From Blastopirellula sp. (lineage in GTDB: Bacteria; Planctomycetota; Planctomycetia; Pirellulales; Pirellulaceae): a DNA stretch of 57,337 bases. The notes below the pieces were generated by a model. The model did no database searches, had not been told where the DNA came from, and saw only the letters and a list, made by a program, of their open reading frames with translations. Shown here piece after piece: positions 33,055 through 41,906 of the stretch. The stretch is taken from NCBI GenBank assembly GCA_021298375.1, contig JAJTFE010000005.1, positions 1 through 57,337 of the forward strand, in the 5' to 3' direction. Both the position numbers and the translations under genes were made by a program. Numbering within the stretch: the first letter of the stretch is position 1; each line of letters starts with the position of its first letter.

Positions 33055-33082
33055 AGTATAACGAAAAGCACTCCCCCCGCAA
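33055..33082 (-). promoter_or_regulatory. Promoter of the tRNA-tuf block
   Basis: On the minus strand TTGCGG (33077-33082) and TATACT (33055-33060) are 16 bp apart, and the -10 ends 21 bp before the 5' end of tRNA-Thr(TGT). Confidence 0.7.
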
Positions 33083-33225
33083 TACGAAACGACCAATTTC
33101 CGACCCGCCTGGTTCGCCCGAAAAACCGCGCCAAATCCACCCGGTCAGAATGCCGCAGCAGTAACCAAGATCCGCTTCCGATAATCCCCCGAACTGAATC
33201 GACTTGACACCCCCGCGGACTCCCA

Positions 33226-34560
33226 ATGCTCCACTCCCAAACACCCCCAGCCCGATGGCTCGACCTGAACTCCAGCGCCCAGAAGGTGGAGGAGACGCTT
33301 CAGTTTTTAAAGCAGGCCGGGACATTCGATTTCCCCAGCCTCCCCAACGGGCTTTTTTCTGCAGCAGCCGGGCAGGCCCACGACTTTGAATTAACCGGCT
33401 ATCAAAACGTCTGGGTCCGGGACAATGTGCACGTTGCCTGGAGCCTCTGGGAGGGCAACCGCGACCGCCCCCGGGCCGTTCGCTGCCTCCGCGCGCTGCT
33501 CGATTTTTTCCAGAGCCAACAGCCGCGTCTGCGTGGGGTAATCGAGGGCTCGACGGACCCCGCTGAAGTACAAAATCGGCCCCACATCCGCTTCGATGGT
33601 CGCCGCCTTTGCGAACTGACCGAAAAGTGGCCCCACGCTCAAAACGACGCTTTGGGCTACCTGCTTTGGCTCGGCGCGCTGATGGCAGCGGATGGTGAAC
33701 TGGCACTCCAACCGGCTGATTGGGAGTCCTTTTCTTTGCTGATTCACTACTTTCTGGCGATCGAGGTCTGGCGAGACGAGGACAGCGGACACTGGGAAGA
33801 AAACCGCAAGCTCGCGGCCTCCAGCGTCGGCTCGGTTTGCGCCGGACTGAGCGCGCTGCTCGATCTCGTCACCGACAACTCGGCTGCCGCGGCAGCCCTG
33901 GCCGAGACCTCGCGACCTTTGAGCATCGAACAACTCGCGGATTTGCTCCAAAAGTGCCGCCAAGCGTTACACGAAATCCTGCCGCTGGAGTGCCGCCAGA
34001 GCGACCCGTTGCAGCATCGGCAACATGATGCGGCTTTGCTGTTTTTGATTTACCCCCTGAATCAGGTGCGCGACTCGCAGACTGTGCAGCAAATCCTCGA
34101 CAGCGTTGCCGAGCAGTTGACCGGCCCGATTGGCATCCGCCGCTACAATGGCGACTCTTATTGGTGCAATGATTATCGCCAGCAGTTCACGGCCGAACTG
34201 CGTTCGAGCGACTTCAGCGAGGACATCTCCAACCGGGACCGTCTGCTCCGCCCCGGACTGGAAGCCCAATGGTGCCTGTTCGACCCCATCGTGGCCTGTA
34301 TCTACGGCCGACGCTACGAGCAAACAGGGGAAAGCGTCGACTTGGCTCGACAGGTCCAGGCTGTCCAACGCTCACTCGGCCAACTCACTCGTCCAGAAGA
34401 TCGGTTTCCCCCCTACCGCTGCCCGGAATCCTGGTTCTGGGAGCAGGGAAACTGGATCCCCAACGACATCACGCCCCTGCTTTGGACTCAGGCGAATCTG
34501 ATTCAAGCTCTCGATTCGCTCCAGCGAAGCTTCAAGCTCAGGGATGAAAACAAGCGATGA
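33226..34560 (+). CDS. GH15 / phosphorylase-kinase-like (alpha/alpha)6-barrel protein
   Basis: A 444-residue protein resembling the glucoamylase-like domain shared by glycoside hydrolase family 15 and phosphorylase kinase alpha. Motifs: QNVWVRDNVHVAWSLW near residue 60, HIRFDGRRLCEL followed by WPHAQNDALGYLLWL near 120-150, and DSGHWEENRKLAASSVGSV near 187-205, where the Glu pair in WEE matches the catalytic acid region. Another Trp-rich block, PESWFWEQGNWIPNDITPL, is near the C-terminus. Cyanobacteria and planctomycetes carry such proteins of unclear substrate. There is no signal peptide, so it is probably cytoplasmic. It is transcribed divergently from the tRNA-tuf block. A role in glycogen or oligosaccharide metabolism is inferred from the fold only. 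Confidence 0.72.
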   Translation: MLHSQTPPARWLDLNSSAQKVEETLQFLKQAGTFDFPSLPNGLFSAAAGQAHDFELTGYQNVWVRDNVHVAWSLWEGNRDRPRAVRCLRALLDFFQSQQPRLRGVIEGSTDPAEVQNRPHIRFDGRRLCELTEKWPHAQNDALGYLLWLGALMAADGELALQPADWESFSLLIHYFLAIEVWRDEDSGHWEENRKLAASSVGSVCAGLSALLDLVTDNSAAAAALAETSRPLSIEQLADLLQKCRQALHEILPLECRQSDPLQHRQHDAALLFLIYPLNQVRDSQTVQQILDSVAEQLTGPIGIRRYNGDSYWCNDYRQQFTAELRSSDFSEDISNRDRLLRPGLEAQWCLFDPIVACIYGRRYEQTGESVDLARQVQAVQRSLGQLTRPEDRFPPYRCPESWFWEQGNWIPNDITPLLWTQANLIQALDSLQRSFKLRDENKR

Positions 34561-34630
34561 TTTTGCCGGCAAAACTTCAGTTGCAATCCTTCTCTCAACC
34601 ACCCCCCCAAAAAAAAGGACAGGGCGGCTG

Positions 34631-34667
34631 AAAACAAAAAGGCCGGGAGGAATCTACCCCCCGGCCC
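34631..34667 (-). terminator. Rho-independent terminator after the sigma-factor gene
   Basis: On the minus strand GGCCGGGGGG and CCTCCCGGCC form a long stem (34641-34667) followed by TTTTTGTTTT. It is about 50 bp past the stop. Confidence 0.85.
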
Positions 34668-34715
34668 ATGAAAGGTCTCAACGGCAGCTTGTCTTGAATC
34701 GACCCGCAGGACGGC

Positions 34716-36395
34716 TCAGGAATCGAGTTCCGGCAAGTCGATTTTTTCTTCCTTGGCGGCTGCCCGAAGTTTGGTCAGCGCCCGGGCCTCGATTTGACGG
34801 ATCCGTTCTTTGGTCACGCCGAGTTCTTCGCCCACCTCTTTCAAGGTCAACGGTTCCTTCTCGTGGTTCAGCCCAAACCGGCTGATGATGATCTGCTGCT
34901 CGCGATAATCGAGCTTGGCCATGATCCGGCTGATTTGTTCCTCCCGAAGCTGCTGCTCCGACTCGGCGGCATAATGATTGCCGCGCTCGTCCGCCTGGGC
35001 GAGAAACACTTCTTCGCTGGTCGGTCGGAATCGATCTCGCTGACGGAATTCATCCGGGATGGTCCGGGCGAAATTCTTCATGATTGCCCAGCTGGCGTAG
35101 GTGCTGAACTTGTTCCCCCGGGCATAGTCGAATTTCTCGACCGCCCGAATCAACGACATGTTGCCGTCGCTGACCAACTGGAAGAAGTCGTCGCTCCCAT
35201 TTACATGCCGTTTGGCAATCGAGACCACCAGCCGCAAGTTTGACTGCACAATCCGGTTCTTGACCTTGATCGCCTCGTCGTTCAGAGCCTGGATCTCGTC
35301 CATTTCCTGAGCGCGTGCCCGCGAGAGGTCAAGTTCTTTCCGCAGCCGTGAAGCCTTGAACTTGAGGTAATTGTACTTGCGGAACAGGTGCTGTTCCTGT
35401 TCGCGAGTCAACAAGGGAACTTCGTACAGCGAGGCGAGGTAACGAGGCAAGCCAGCCGGTGGCCGCGTCCGCCGCTGCGGCGAATCCGCTGCAGGCAACT
35501 CGGTCTCGAGAATTCGCTTGTCCGCACCCTTGCGGTGAAACTCCGGGCTGTCCATGAATTCCAGAGGGAGCTCCAGAATCGCGCGGGCCCGCATTTCGTT
35601 GACCACCCGGTACACGGTCGCTTTGGTCCGGCAATACCGCCGACCAATCGACTCGGCCGGCTTGCCAGCCACAAAGTCAGCGTAAATCCGTTCCTTCAGC
35701 TCCAGGTTGAGCGGACCGTTATTGTTGGGGAAAATCGCCAAATCGGGGTACTTCTCGTCAAAATTCTTGATTGTGTAACGCACCGTCTCCACACTTCGAT
35801 CGACCTGCTCGGCGATTTGCCGCGTAATCTCCGCGGGGCATCCACCGGCCACAGAGAGCCGACGAGCCAAATCGATAATGTGCTCTTTATCCTGGGTAGT
35901 CAGCTGGCTGAACCGCTCGCCTCGCCGAACCTTTTCCTGATTCGCCTTGACGAAATAAGTCACACTGCTGTGCAGGAAGCCAACTCGCTTCCGCCCACCC
36001 TCGAAAACAAATCGCCGGCTGACCAGCCCTTGCTGACGCCAACGCGAAATCGTCTTGGTCGAGACGTTGAACTGCTTGCTCAACTCCTCCACCGTCAACA
36101 CCGGCTCACCCGCTTCATCGGCCGGCAAATTGGCAGCGTCCGAAACGTCCTCGATGAACTGGTGCAAATCGGGAAGCAAATCCGCTCCCGAAATGGCGAC
36201 CACCGGCGCGAACTCCGGCCGATATCCGGTTACCCGGAAACAGACAAACTCGTAACTGTAGGTTTTCTGCGGATCAATTTCACGCAGCAAACGCTCCGCA
36301 CGATCCACCTGCTCGGCCTTCTTCTCCCGAGGAGCGAACCGAACCTGCTGGTCGCACAGCTCACGCATCAATTGGCAACGATATTTTTCCTGCAT
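34716..36395 (-). CDS. Sigma-70 family factor with three N-terminal helix-turn-helix domains
   Basis: A 559-residue protein. A sigma-70 core fills the C-terminal half: region 1.2-like at 318-360, region 2 at 375-455 (SNLRLVVSIAKRHV, NKFSTYASWAIMKNFAR) and region 4 at 490-545 (PLTLKEVGEELGVTKERI). Only about 35 residues separate regions 2 and 4, so region 3 is very short. The N-terminal half has three apparent DNA-binding units: MerR-like at about 98-125 (LTVEELSKQFNVSTKTISRW), a second at 165-212 and a third at 232-266 (resolvase-like). Start chosen at the ATG at 36395, which has an AAGGCGG site; 32 in-frame residues upstream look non-coding. The housekeeping sigma role is possible but not shown. 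Confidence 0.88.
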   Translation of the reverse strand: MQEKYRCQLMRELCDQQVRFAPREKKAEQVDRAERLLREIDPQKTYSYEFVCFRVTGYRPEFAPVVAISGADLLPDLHQFIEDVSDAANLPADEAGEPVLTVEELSKQFNVSTKTISRWRQQGLVSRRFVFEGGRKRVGFLHSSVTYFVKANQEKVRRGERFSQLTTQDKEHIIDLARRLSVAGGCPAEITRQIAEQVDRSVETVRYTIKNFDEKYPDLAIFPNNNGPLNLELKERIYADFVAGKPAESIGRRYCRTKATVYRVVNEMRARAILELPLEFMDSPEFHRKGADKRILETELPAADSPQRRTRPPAGLPRYLASLYEVPLLTREQEQHLFRKYNYLKFKASRLRKELDLSRARAQEMDEIQALNDEAIKVKNRIVQSNLRLVVSIAKRHVNGSDDFFQLVSDGNMSLIRAVEKFDYARGNKFSTYASWAIMKNFARTIPDEFRQRDRFRPTSEEVFLAQADERGNHYAAESEQQLREEQISRIMAKLDYREQQIIISRFGLNHEKEPLTLKEVGEELGVTKERIRQIEARALTKLRAAAKEEKIDLPELDS

Positions 36396-37051
36396 CGAAT
36401 CACCGCCTTGTCTGTTGAACACCCAATCAGCCCGCTGTCCATCAGGCTGCCCGGGAGCCCCTTCTCGTGAAGCACCTTCCACGTGCTTCAACCTTCCCCA
36501 TTACCGTTTACGCTCGAGCCCACTCACCTGTTCACCGGTTGCAGTTGCTTAATAGTCGCCATCCGAACTGGGAACTGCGACCTGGGAACTGCGACCCGGA
36601 AACCGGGCCAGGGCGAACTGGAGGTCAGGCATCAAGCGCTGTCTCTCCTTCCGCATCCGACCCACAACTTAGGCCAAGTACGGTTTGAAAAACTCAAATC
36701 CGCACTCGCCAACCGACTCGCCAGTGATTTTGGCCAAAGCTGGTTTGCTTCGGCCAAAGCTTGTCAGTCCGTTGTTCCATCAGTAATGCAAATGCCAGGC
36801 CAAGTTCGGGCTTTTCGGAAAATCCAGCAAATTCAGTCGAAATCGAGCCAATTCCCTACCGCGGTAACGTTACTGCTCCAACTTTCCGTTCGCTTTCGCT
36901 ACGACTGGAATCAATTTGAGACAACCCCTGAGACGATAAAACCAGAGAGTCCGTTCCCTGTTTTTTGGTTTTTTTCGGAATAACCGGAAAAAAGAGCGGC
37001 ATTTCGCAACAATCAGGCTTCGACGACTGTATCAGGATTGCTCAGGTCGCC
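36396..37051. other. Divergent intergenic region with repeat and nested palindromes
   Basis: Separates the sigma gene from a secreted-protein gene. It holds a 14-bp repeat (CTGGGAACTGCGAC at 36568 and 36582) and nested palindromes at 36857-36873. I could not place a convincing promoter for either gene. Confidence 0.55.
36857..36873. promoter_or_regulatory. Two nested 10-bp palindromes, possible operator
   Basis: TACCGCGGTA (36857-36866) and GTAACGTTAC (36864-36873) are both perfect palindromes and overlap by three bases, between the divergent sigma and secreted-protein genes. Confidence 0.35.
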
Positions 37052-38437
37052 ATGTTATACCAAGTTTCCCTGCGAAAGTTTCCCAAATTCGGCTCGGTGC
37101 GCTTCCTCTCCCTGTTTGCCTGCACAGCCCTGCTGGTCGCTGGACAAACGTCCACCCCGCTGGCGGCAAGCCCAGTTCAGGCTGACAAATCGGCTCGCGA
37201 ATATCAGATGCAAGTCGAGTACGCTGGCAATGTGACATCCCTCGCCAGCCCGGAAGTTGAACAACCGGAAACGCTCCCCCTCAAAGTTCAGGGGCAGTTC
37301 GCCTTCTCACAGGAGCGGCTCGACAACCGCTCGGCCCTTCGCAACTATCGCCGAGCCGCAGCGGAGATCACCCTCGGTCCGAGTACCAGCACGAACGAAC
37401 TGTCTGAGGGTAATCGCCAGCTGAAAGCCCGGCTTGCCAACAGCCAGCTGACCCGCCCGATTCAATATCTTTCCGCTGGCGGTTTGCTCAAGCAATCCGA
37501 ACTGGACTTGCTGACTTTGCCGGCCGATCCGCTCTCGTTCCCGCTGCTGTTTGCCGACCGCAAAACAGAAACGGGGGCCGAATGGCGGCCGTCCGATTAC
37601 GCGGTACAGACCTTTTTGGCAGCTGAGAACCTGATCGAAAACGACGTCAAAATCACGGTCAAGGAAGCGACCGGCACTTCGATCAAGCTCTACCTGACCG
37701 GCGATGCCAAAGCCGAAATCGAAGGCGCCACGGCTCGCTTCCAAATCGTCGGACTGGCCTTGCTCGATGCCCAGTCCGGTGAAGTCCGCGGCCTGCGATT
37801 GACCCTCGACGAGAAACGAACAGCCAGCCAATTGGCTCCTGCGTTCGAAGGTCAGGTCAAGGTCGACGTCCGGATTGTGACCGCCGAAGAGGCCCGTCGC
37901 ATCGACGCCGCTGCTGCCGCTGCGGCCCGCAAAGATGCCAACACGCCGGTCCGCCTGTTGTGGAGCACCGACAGCGAATTCGAACTTGTCTACGACCCCC
38001 GCTGGAAGATCATTCTGTCCGAGCCAGAGACTGTCATCATGCGGTACGCGGACCAGGGGAACCTCTTGGCCCAGTGCAGCATCCTCCAGTTGCCGCGGCG
38101 TCCCGCCGATCGGCCGCTCTCCCTCGAAGACTTCCGGGCTGAGGTACAAAAGCTGCTCGCCGAGGCCCCGGGAGCAATGGTCTCCGCCGGTTCACTTTCC
38201 ACCCGGAACGGGCTCTCTGTCCACAAGGTGGTCGTCACCGGCAAGCAGGACGATGTCCAAATCGACTGGCTCTATTACCATGCGGCCCATCCGGACGGTC
38301 GCCGCGTCGCCCTGATCTTTACGCTTGAGCACGAGGTCGCCCTTACTTTCCAAGGGGCTGACGAGCGTCTGCTGGAGGCGATTCGCTTTGCCACCCCGAA
38401 AACGGCTCAGGCCGAATCGGGCGAGGAAATCAAGTAA
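37052..38437 (+). CDS. Secreted protein of unknown function
   Basis: A 461-residue protein with an N-terminal signal peptide (basic start, hydrophobic stretch about residues 17-32, cleavage near PLAAS). Start chosen at the ATG at 37052; 29 residues in frame upstream are unlikely. The first half contains beta-rich sequence with repeated LSAGG/LPADPLSF patterns. An Ala-rich helix at about 285-300 links it to a C-terminal domain of about 150 residues. I see no catalytic motif or membrane helix after the signal peptide, and I do not recognise the family. The downstream purine phosphorylase gene starts 178 bp later on the same strand. Confidence 0.7.
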   Translation: MLYQVSLRKFPKFGSVRFLSLFACTALLVAGQTSTPLAASPVQADKSAREYQMQVEYAGNVTSLASPEVEQPETLPLKVQGQFAFSQERLDNRSALRNYRRAAAEITLGPSTSTNELSEGNRQLKARLANSQLTRPIQYLSAGGLLKQSELDLLTLPADPLSFPLLFADRKTETGAEWRPSDYAVQTFLAAENLIENDVKITVKEATGTSIKLYLTGDAKAEIEGATARFQIVGLALLDAQSGEVRGLRLTLDEKRTASQLAPAFEGQVKVDVRIVTAEEARRIDAAAAAAARKDANTPVRLLWSTDSEFELVYDPRWKIILSEPETVIMRYADQGNLLAQCSILQLPRRPADRPLSLEDFRAEVQKLLAEAPGAMVSAGSLSTRNGLSVHKVVVTGKQDDVQIDWLYYHAAHPDGRRVALIFTLEHEVALTFQGADERLLEAIRFATPKTAQAESGEEIK

Positions 38438-38614
38438 GAGCCCAAGCCGGCGGGCCTGCCCTCCGCGGGCAAGCCAAACGGCGCTCCGCAACTGAGCCCC
38501 GGGAAGAATGAAACCAATTCGCCGGGGGGCTGGGCAAGGCGACGGGACTGTCCTAACTTCAAGAGCTGTCAATCCGGCCAGCCCTTCAAGTCATGCAGTT
38601 GAAAGTCGCGCCCC

Positions 38615-39439
38615 ATGCTCGATCTCTACGACAAGATTCAGGAATCTGTCGCGTTTATCCGCAAACATTGGACGACCACTCCGAAGGCGGGCATCATCCT
38701 CGGCACCGGTCTTGGCTCCCTCGTGGAAAAGATCGAGGTTCAAGCCGCAATTGACTACAGCGACATCCCCAACTTCCTCAAGTCGACGGCAACCAGCCAC
38801 CGCGGCCGACTCGTCTGCGGCCTGCTCAACGGCCTTCCGGTCATGGCAATGGAGGGACGGCAGCACCTTTACGAGGGCTATGCCCTCAAAGATATCACCC
38901 TCCCGGTGCGGATCATGAAAGCCCTCGGAGCCGACCTGCTTGTCGTCTCCAATGCCTGCGGTGGAATGAACCCCCAGTACGCCTGCGGCGACATTATGCT
39001 CATCGAGGACCACATCAACCTCCTCGGCGACAATCCGCTCATCGGCATCAACGATGATCGCCTCGGTCCACGCTTCCCCGATATGAGCCAGCCTTACTGT
39101 CACCAGCTGATCGACCGGGCTTTGAAGCTCGCCCGGGCCAAGGACATCGTCGCCCACAAAGGGGTCTTTGTCGCCGTCGCCGGGCCAAATCTGGAAACGC
39201 GCGCCGAATACCGTTTTCTCCGCCTGATCGGCGCCGATGTCGTCGGCATGTCAACCGTTCCGGAAGTCGTCGTCGCCGTTCACTCCGGCATGAGAGTCGT
39301 CGGCTTCTCGATCATCACCGACATGTGCCTCCCTGACGCACTTAAACCGGCCAATGTCGAAGAAATCATCGCCGTCGCCAAACACACCGAGCCCAAGCTC
39401 ACCGACCTCGTCGTCGGCGTCCTGGCGCAGGAGAAGTAA
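38615..39439 (+). CDS. Purine nucleoside phosphorylase, Asp variant (paralogue 1)
   Basis: A 274-residue trimeric-type (PNP/MTAP family) phosphorylase that splits a purine nucleoside with phosphate into base and ribose 1-phosphate. Visible sites: GIILGTGLGSL for phosphate, H84 in GRQHLYEG, VSNACGGMNP, E198 in AGPNLETRAEYR and MSTVPEV. At the base-recognition position where human PNP has Asn243 (TNKV), this protein has D236 (ITDMCLPD). Asn-to-Asp at this site in human PNP is known to shift activity towards 6-aminopurines, so adenosine use is a reasonable inference. The paralogue 41 bp downstream keeps Asn. Confidence 0.9.
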   Translation: MLDLYDKIQESVAFIRKHWTTTPKAGIILGTGLGSLVEKIEVQAAIDYSDIPNFLKSTATSHRGRLVCGLLNGLPVMAMEGRQHLYEGYALKDITLPVRIMKALGADLLVVSNACGGMNPQYACGDIMLIEDHINLLGDNPLIGINDDRLGPRFPDMSQPYCHQLIDRALKLARAKDIVAHKGVFVAVAGPNLETRAEYRFLRLIGADVVGMSTVPEVVVAVHSGMRVVGFSIITDMCLPDALKPANVEEIIAVAKHTEPKLTDLVVGVLAQEK

Positions 39440-39480
39440 GCCTCTCGCCCCGCCCCAGCTTTTCACTCGCCTGCGCTCCC

Positions 39481-40362
39481 ATGCCAGCCCACTCGCCATC
39501 AACCGAAGCGACATCAGCCCAAGCGGTATTGTCGAACCCGAGCCTGATTTCGCGCGCCGCCCAATCGGCTGCCGAACAGATCGCGCAGGCCTGGCCGAGC
39601 AGGCCGCGGTTTGGGATTATTCTCGGGACAGGTGCCGGGCAATTGGCCGGGGCGATCGATCGGGAGGCGACTTTTCCCTACGCGAACTTCGCCGGTTTCC
39701 CTCACAGCACCGCTCTCGGTCACGCTGGGCAGTTCGTCTGCGGTCAACTCCAAGGCCAACCGGTGATTGCACTGCACGGCCGGTTCCACCTCTACGAGGG
39801 CTACCGCGTCGACCAGTCGACGCTCGGCGTTCAAACCATGGCAGCGCTCGGGATTCAGTATCTGCTGGTCAGCAACGCAGCGGGTGGAATCAATCCGAAA
39901 TTCCGCAGCGGTGAGGTGATGCTGATCACCAGTCACATCGACCTGATGTTTCGTCCGCTACCCGCCATGGAAACCTGCTCCAGTGGCTTGCGGCCCGAAT
40001 TGCGGGGCGATGCCGCTTACGACCGGGAACTCATCACCCAGGCCGAAGCCTGCGCTCGTCGGCATCATTTCGCGGTCCACCGCGGCACCTACTGCGGACT
40101 CCTCGGGCCCAACTACGAAACCCGCTCCGAGTATCGCTTTCTCAGACGGATCGGGGGCGATACGGTCGGCATGTCAACCGTGCCCGAAGTTCGCCTCGCC
40201 GCTCGACTCGGACTCCGCGTCCTCGGCCTGTCGGTTGTCACCAATGTGGCCCGCCCTGACGCGCTAGACCCCACTTCCGGCCAGGAAGTCATCGATGCCG
40301 CCCAAGTTGCCAGCCCCTGCCTGCGGGCGCTATTCGAAAACGCTGTGGCGGTAAATTCCTAG
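39481..40362 (+). CDS. Purine nucleoside phosphorylase, Asn variant (paralogue 2)
   Basis: A 293-residue trimeric-type purine nucleoside phosphorylase. Phosphate loop GIILGTGAGQL, HLYEG, VSNAAGGINP, E217 in GPNYETRSEYR and MSTVPEV are present, and N255 in VVTNVARPD matches human Asn243. It therefore fits inosine/guanosine cleavage. The first 25 residues are an extra, poorly conserved N-terminus, and a later start is possible. It directly follows paralogue 1 and is probably co-transcribed; together the two could cover 6-amino and 6-oxo purines in nucleoside salvage. Confidence 0.9.
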   Translation: MPAHSPSTEATSAQAVLSNPSLISRAAQSAAEQIAQAWPSRPRFGIILGTGAGQLAGAIDREATFPYANFAGFPHSTALGHAGQFVCGQLQGQPVIALHGRFHLYEGYRVDQSTLGVQTMAALGIQYLLVSNAAGGINPKFRSGEVMLITSHIDLMFRPLPAMETCSSGLRPELRGDAAYDRELITQAEACARRHHFAVHRGTYCGLLGPNYETRSEYRFLRRIGGDTVGMSTVPEVRLAARLGLRVLGLSVVTNVARPDALDPTSGQEVIDAAQVASPCLRALFENAVAVNS

Positions 40363-40679
40363 GCAACGCCTCTTGCCGGGCCACTCCTCCTGCCCCAAAG
40401 CGGTGCTGCTCAGACTGGTTGGCCCGAAGCGCGTGATTGCTGGTCTCGAGGGCGTCCCCCAGCAACGGCCGGCAGCTAGCAACCGGGCTAAAAAACAGCC
40501 GAAAACTCGTCTAGGTCCGCCTGCTCGTCCTTTGCTACATTCCTGATTGCCAGCGGCCCACCAAGCATTCGGCCCCTCAGCACAAGACCGGGCTCGGTGA
40601 AATCTGGCCCGGGGCAATTCCCATCGCGCCCCAATCCCATCGCGCCCCAAGACGCCGCCTTCTCAAGGATGAAATTCGC
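40363..40679. other. Intergenic region
   Basis: I see no gene, terminator or repeat that I can support here. Confidence 0.45.
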
Positions 40680-41750
40680 ATGTTCGCTCCCGGCTTAAAC
40701 TCGGCTCGGACCTTTCTGCAGCTCGCCAGCACGATCTTGTTCAGCACGGTCCTGTTCAGCACCGTCTTCGCCGGCACAATCCTCCTCGGCGCAACCGGCT
40801 GGGCTCAGCAACCAGCCGGCAACACGCCCGCCGACTATCAGGCGCTGCAGAATCAAGCCACCCAACAAGCCACTGCCAATCAAGGGGGACAACCACCTGA
40901 GGGCTTTGACAATCTCACTCCGGAACATCTTTCCTACATCGAACGACTGCTGGAATATTGGGAAAAGAGCAGCGCACAAGTCAAACGCTGTGAGTGCGAC
41001 TTTGAGCGCTGGGATTACGACGCGAGTATCGTGGCCACACGCAACCCGGCGGACAATCGACTGGTGGCTCACCGCTTTGTTCGCGGCAAAATCCGCTTCT
41101 CGTCTCCGGACCAGGCACAATACGAGTCGACTGAGATGTGGTCGTACCAAGACCCCAAGGCCGAAAATCCCTACGTGCAATTGACCGGCGAGGGGGACCG
41201 CGAAAAGTGGATCTGCGACGGCTCCGGCATCTACGAATTCGACTTTGCCAATCGTCGCCTTTACGAAACGAAGATTCCGCCAAGCCAGGCTGGTAAAGGA
41301 CTTCTTGACGGTCCGCTCCCCTTCCTGTTCGGCGCCAACAAGGACCAAATTCTCAGCCGCTACTGGCTGCGCCTCGCCACGCCCCAAGGCGTCGAAAACG
41401 AGTACTGGCTGGTCGCGGTCCCCAAACGCCAAGAGGATGCCCGCACTTACTCCAAAGTTGAAATCATCCTCGCCCGAGAAGACTTCCTGCCCAAATCGCT
41501 CCACATTTTTTCGGTCAACTACGACCAGGCGACCACCGCCGTCAGTCAGGCAGTCGTTTTCAAAAATCGGAAGATCAACAGCCAGCTTTCTGGTTTGCAG
41601 GACTTTCTCGGCGTTTTCGTCCGCCCCACCACGCCAATCGGCTGGCAGCGGGTGGACAGTCTCCCCGAAGCCGGCATTCCCTCGGCCGGCGTACCGGGCA
41701 ACGACCCGAATCGGACCGGTGCCCTGCCCAACTCCAATCGCCCGAAATAA
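40680..41750 (+). CDS. Secreted protein, possible planctomycete LolA-like domain
   Basis: A 356-residue protein with a long hydrophobic N-terminus (residues 12-40) ending near GWAQQ, so a signal peptide or anchor. After a Gln-rich linker (to about 75), residues 80-320 resemble, by memory, the planctomycete-specific domain of secreted proteins that starts YIERLLEYWEKSSAQVKRCECDF and has a lipoprotein-carrier-like beta fold. Patterns such as GKIRFSSPDQAQYES and WICDGSGIYEFDFANRRLYE are the kind of edge strands seen in LolA-type half-barrels. The domain name is my best guess, not a search result. The C-terminal tail is Pro/Asn-rich. Confidence 0.65.
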   Translation: MFAPGLNSARTFLQLASTILFSTVLFSTVFAGTILLGATGWAQQPAGNTPADYQALQNQATQQATANQGGQPPEGFDNLTPEHLSYIERLLEYWEKSSAQVKRCECDFERWDYDASIVATRNPADNRLVAHRFVRGKIRFSSPDQAQYESTEMWSYQDPKAENPYVQLTGEGDREKWICDGSGIYEFDFANRRLYETKIPPSQAGKGLLDGPLPFLFGANKDQILSRYWLRLATPQGVENEYWLVAVPKRQEDARTYSKVEIILAREDFLPKSLHIFSVNYDQATTAVSQAVVFKNRKINSQLSGLQDFLGVFVRPTTPIGWQRVDSLPEAGIPSAGVPGNDPNRTGALPNSNRPK

Positions 41751-41856
41751 CAGGGCCTGTCCCAGACCGCCTGCCCCAGACCGCTGGGCCAACTCTCAAA
41801 CTGACGCGGGGTAGTTTCGGCGTCTTCTCATGGTCTGCCCGACCGCTGCGCCGACC

Positions 41857-41888
41857 AAAAAAAAAGCTCCCCGTCCCGAGAACGGGCT
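41857..41888 (-). terminator. Terminator after the second rhomboid gene
   Basis: On the minus strand AGCCCGT and ACGGG..GCT form an imperfect stem followed by nine T, about 20 bp past the stop at 41907. Confidence 0.6.
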
Positions 41889-41906
41889 GACGATTTCCCG
41901 CGCCAT

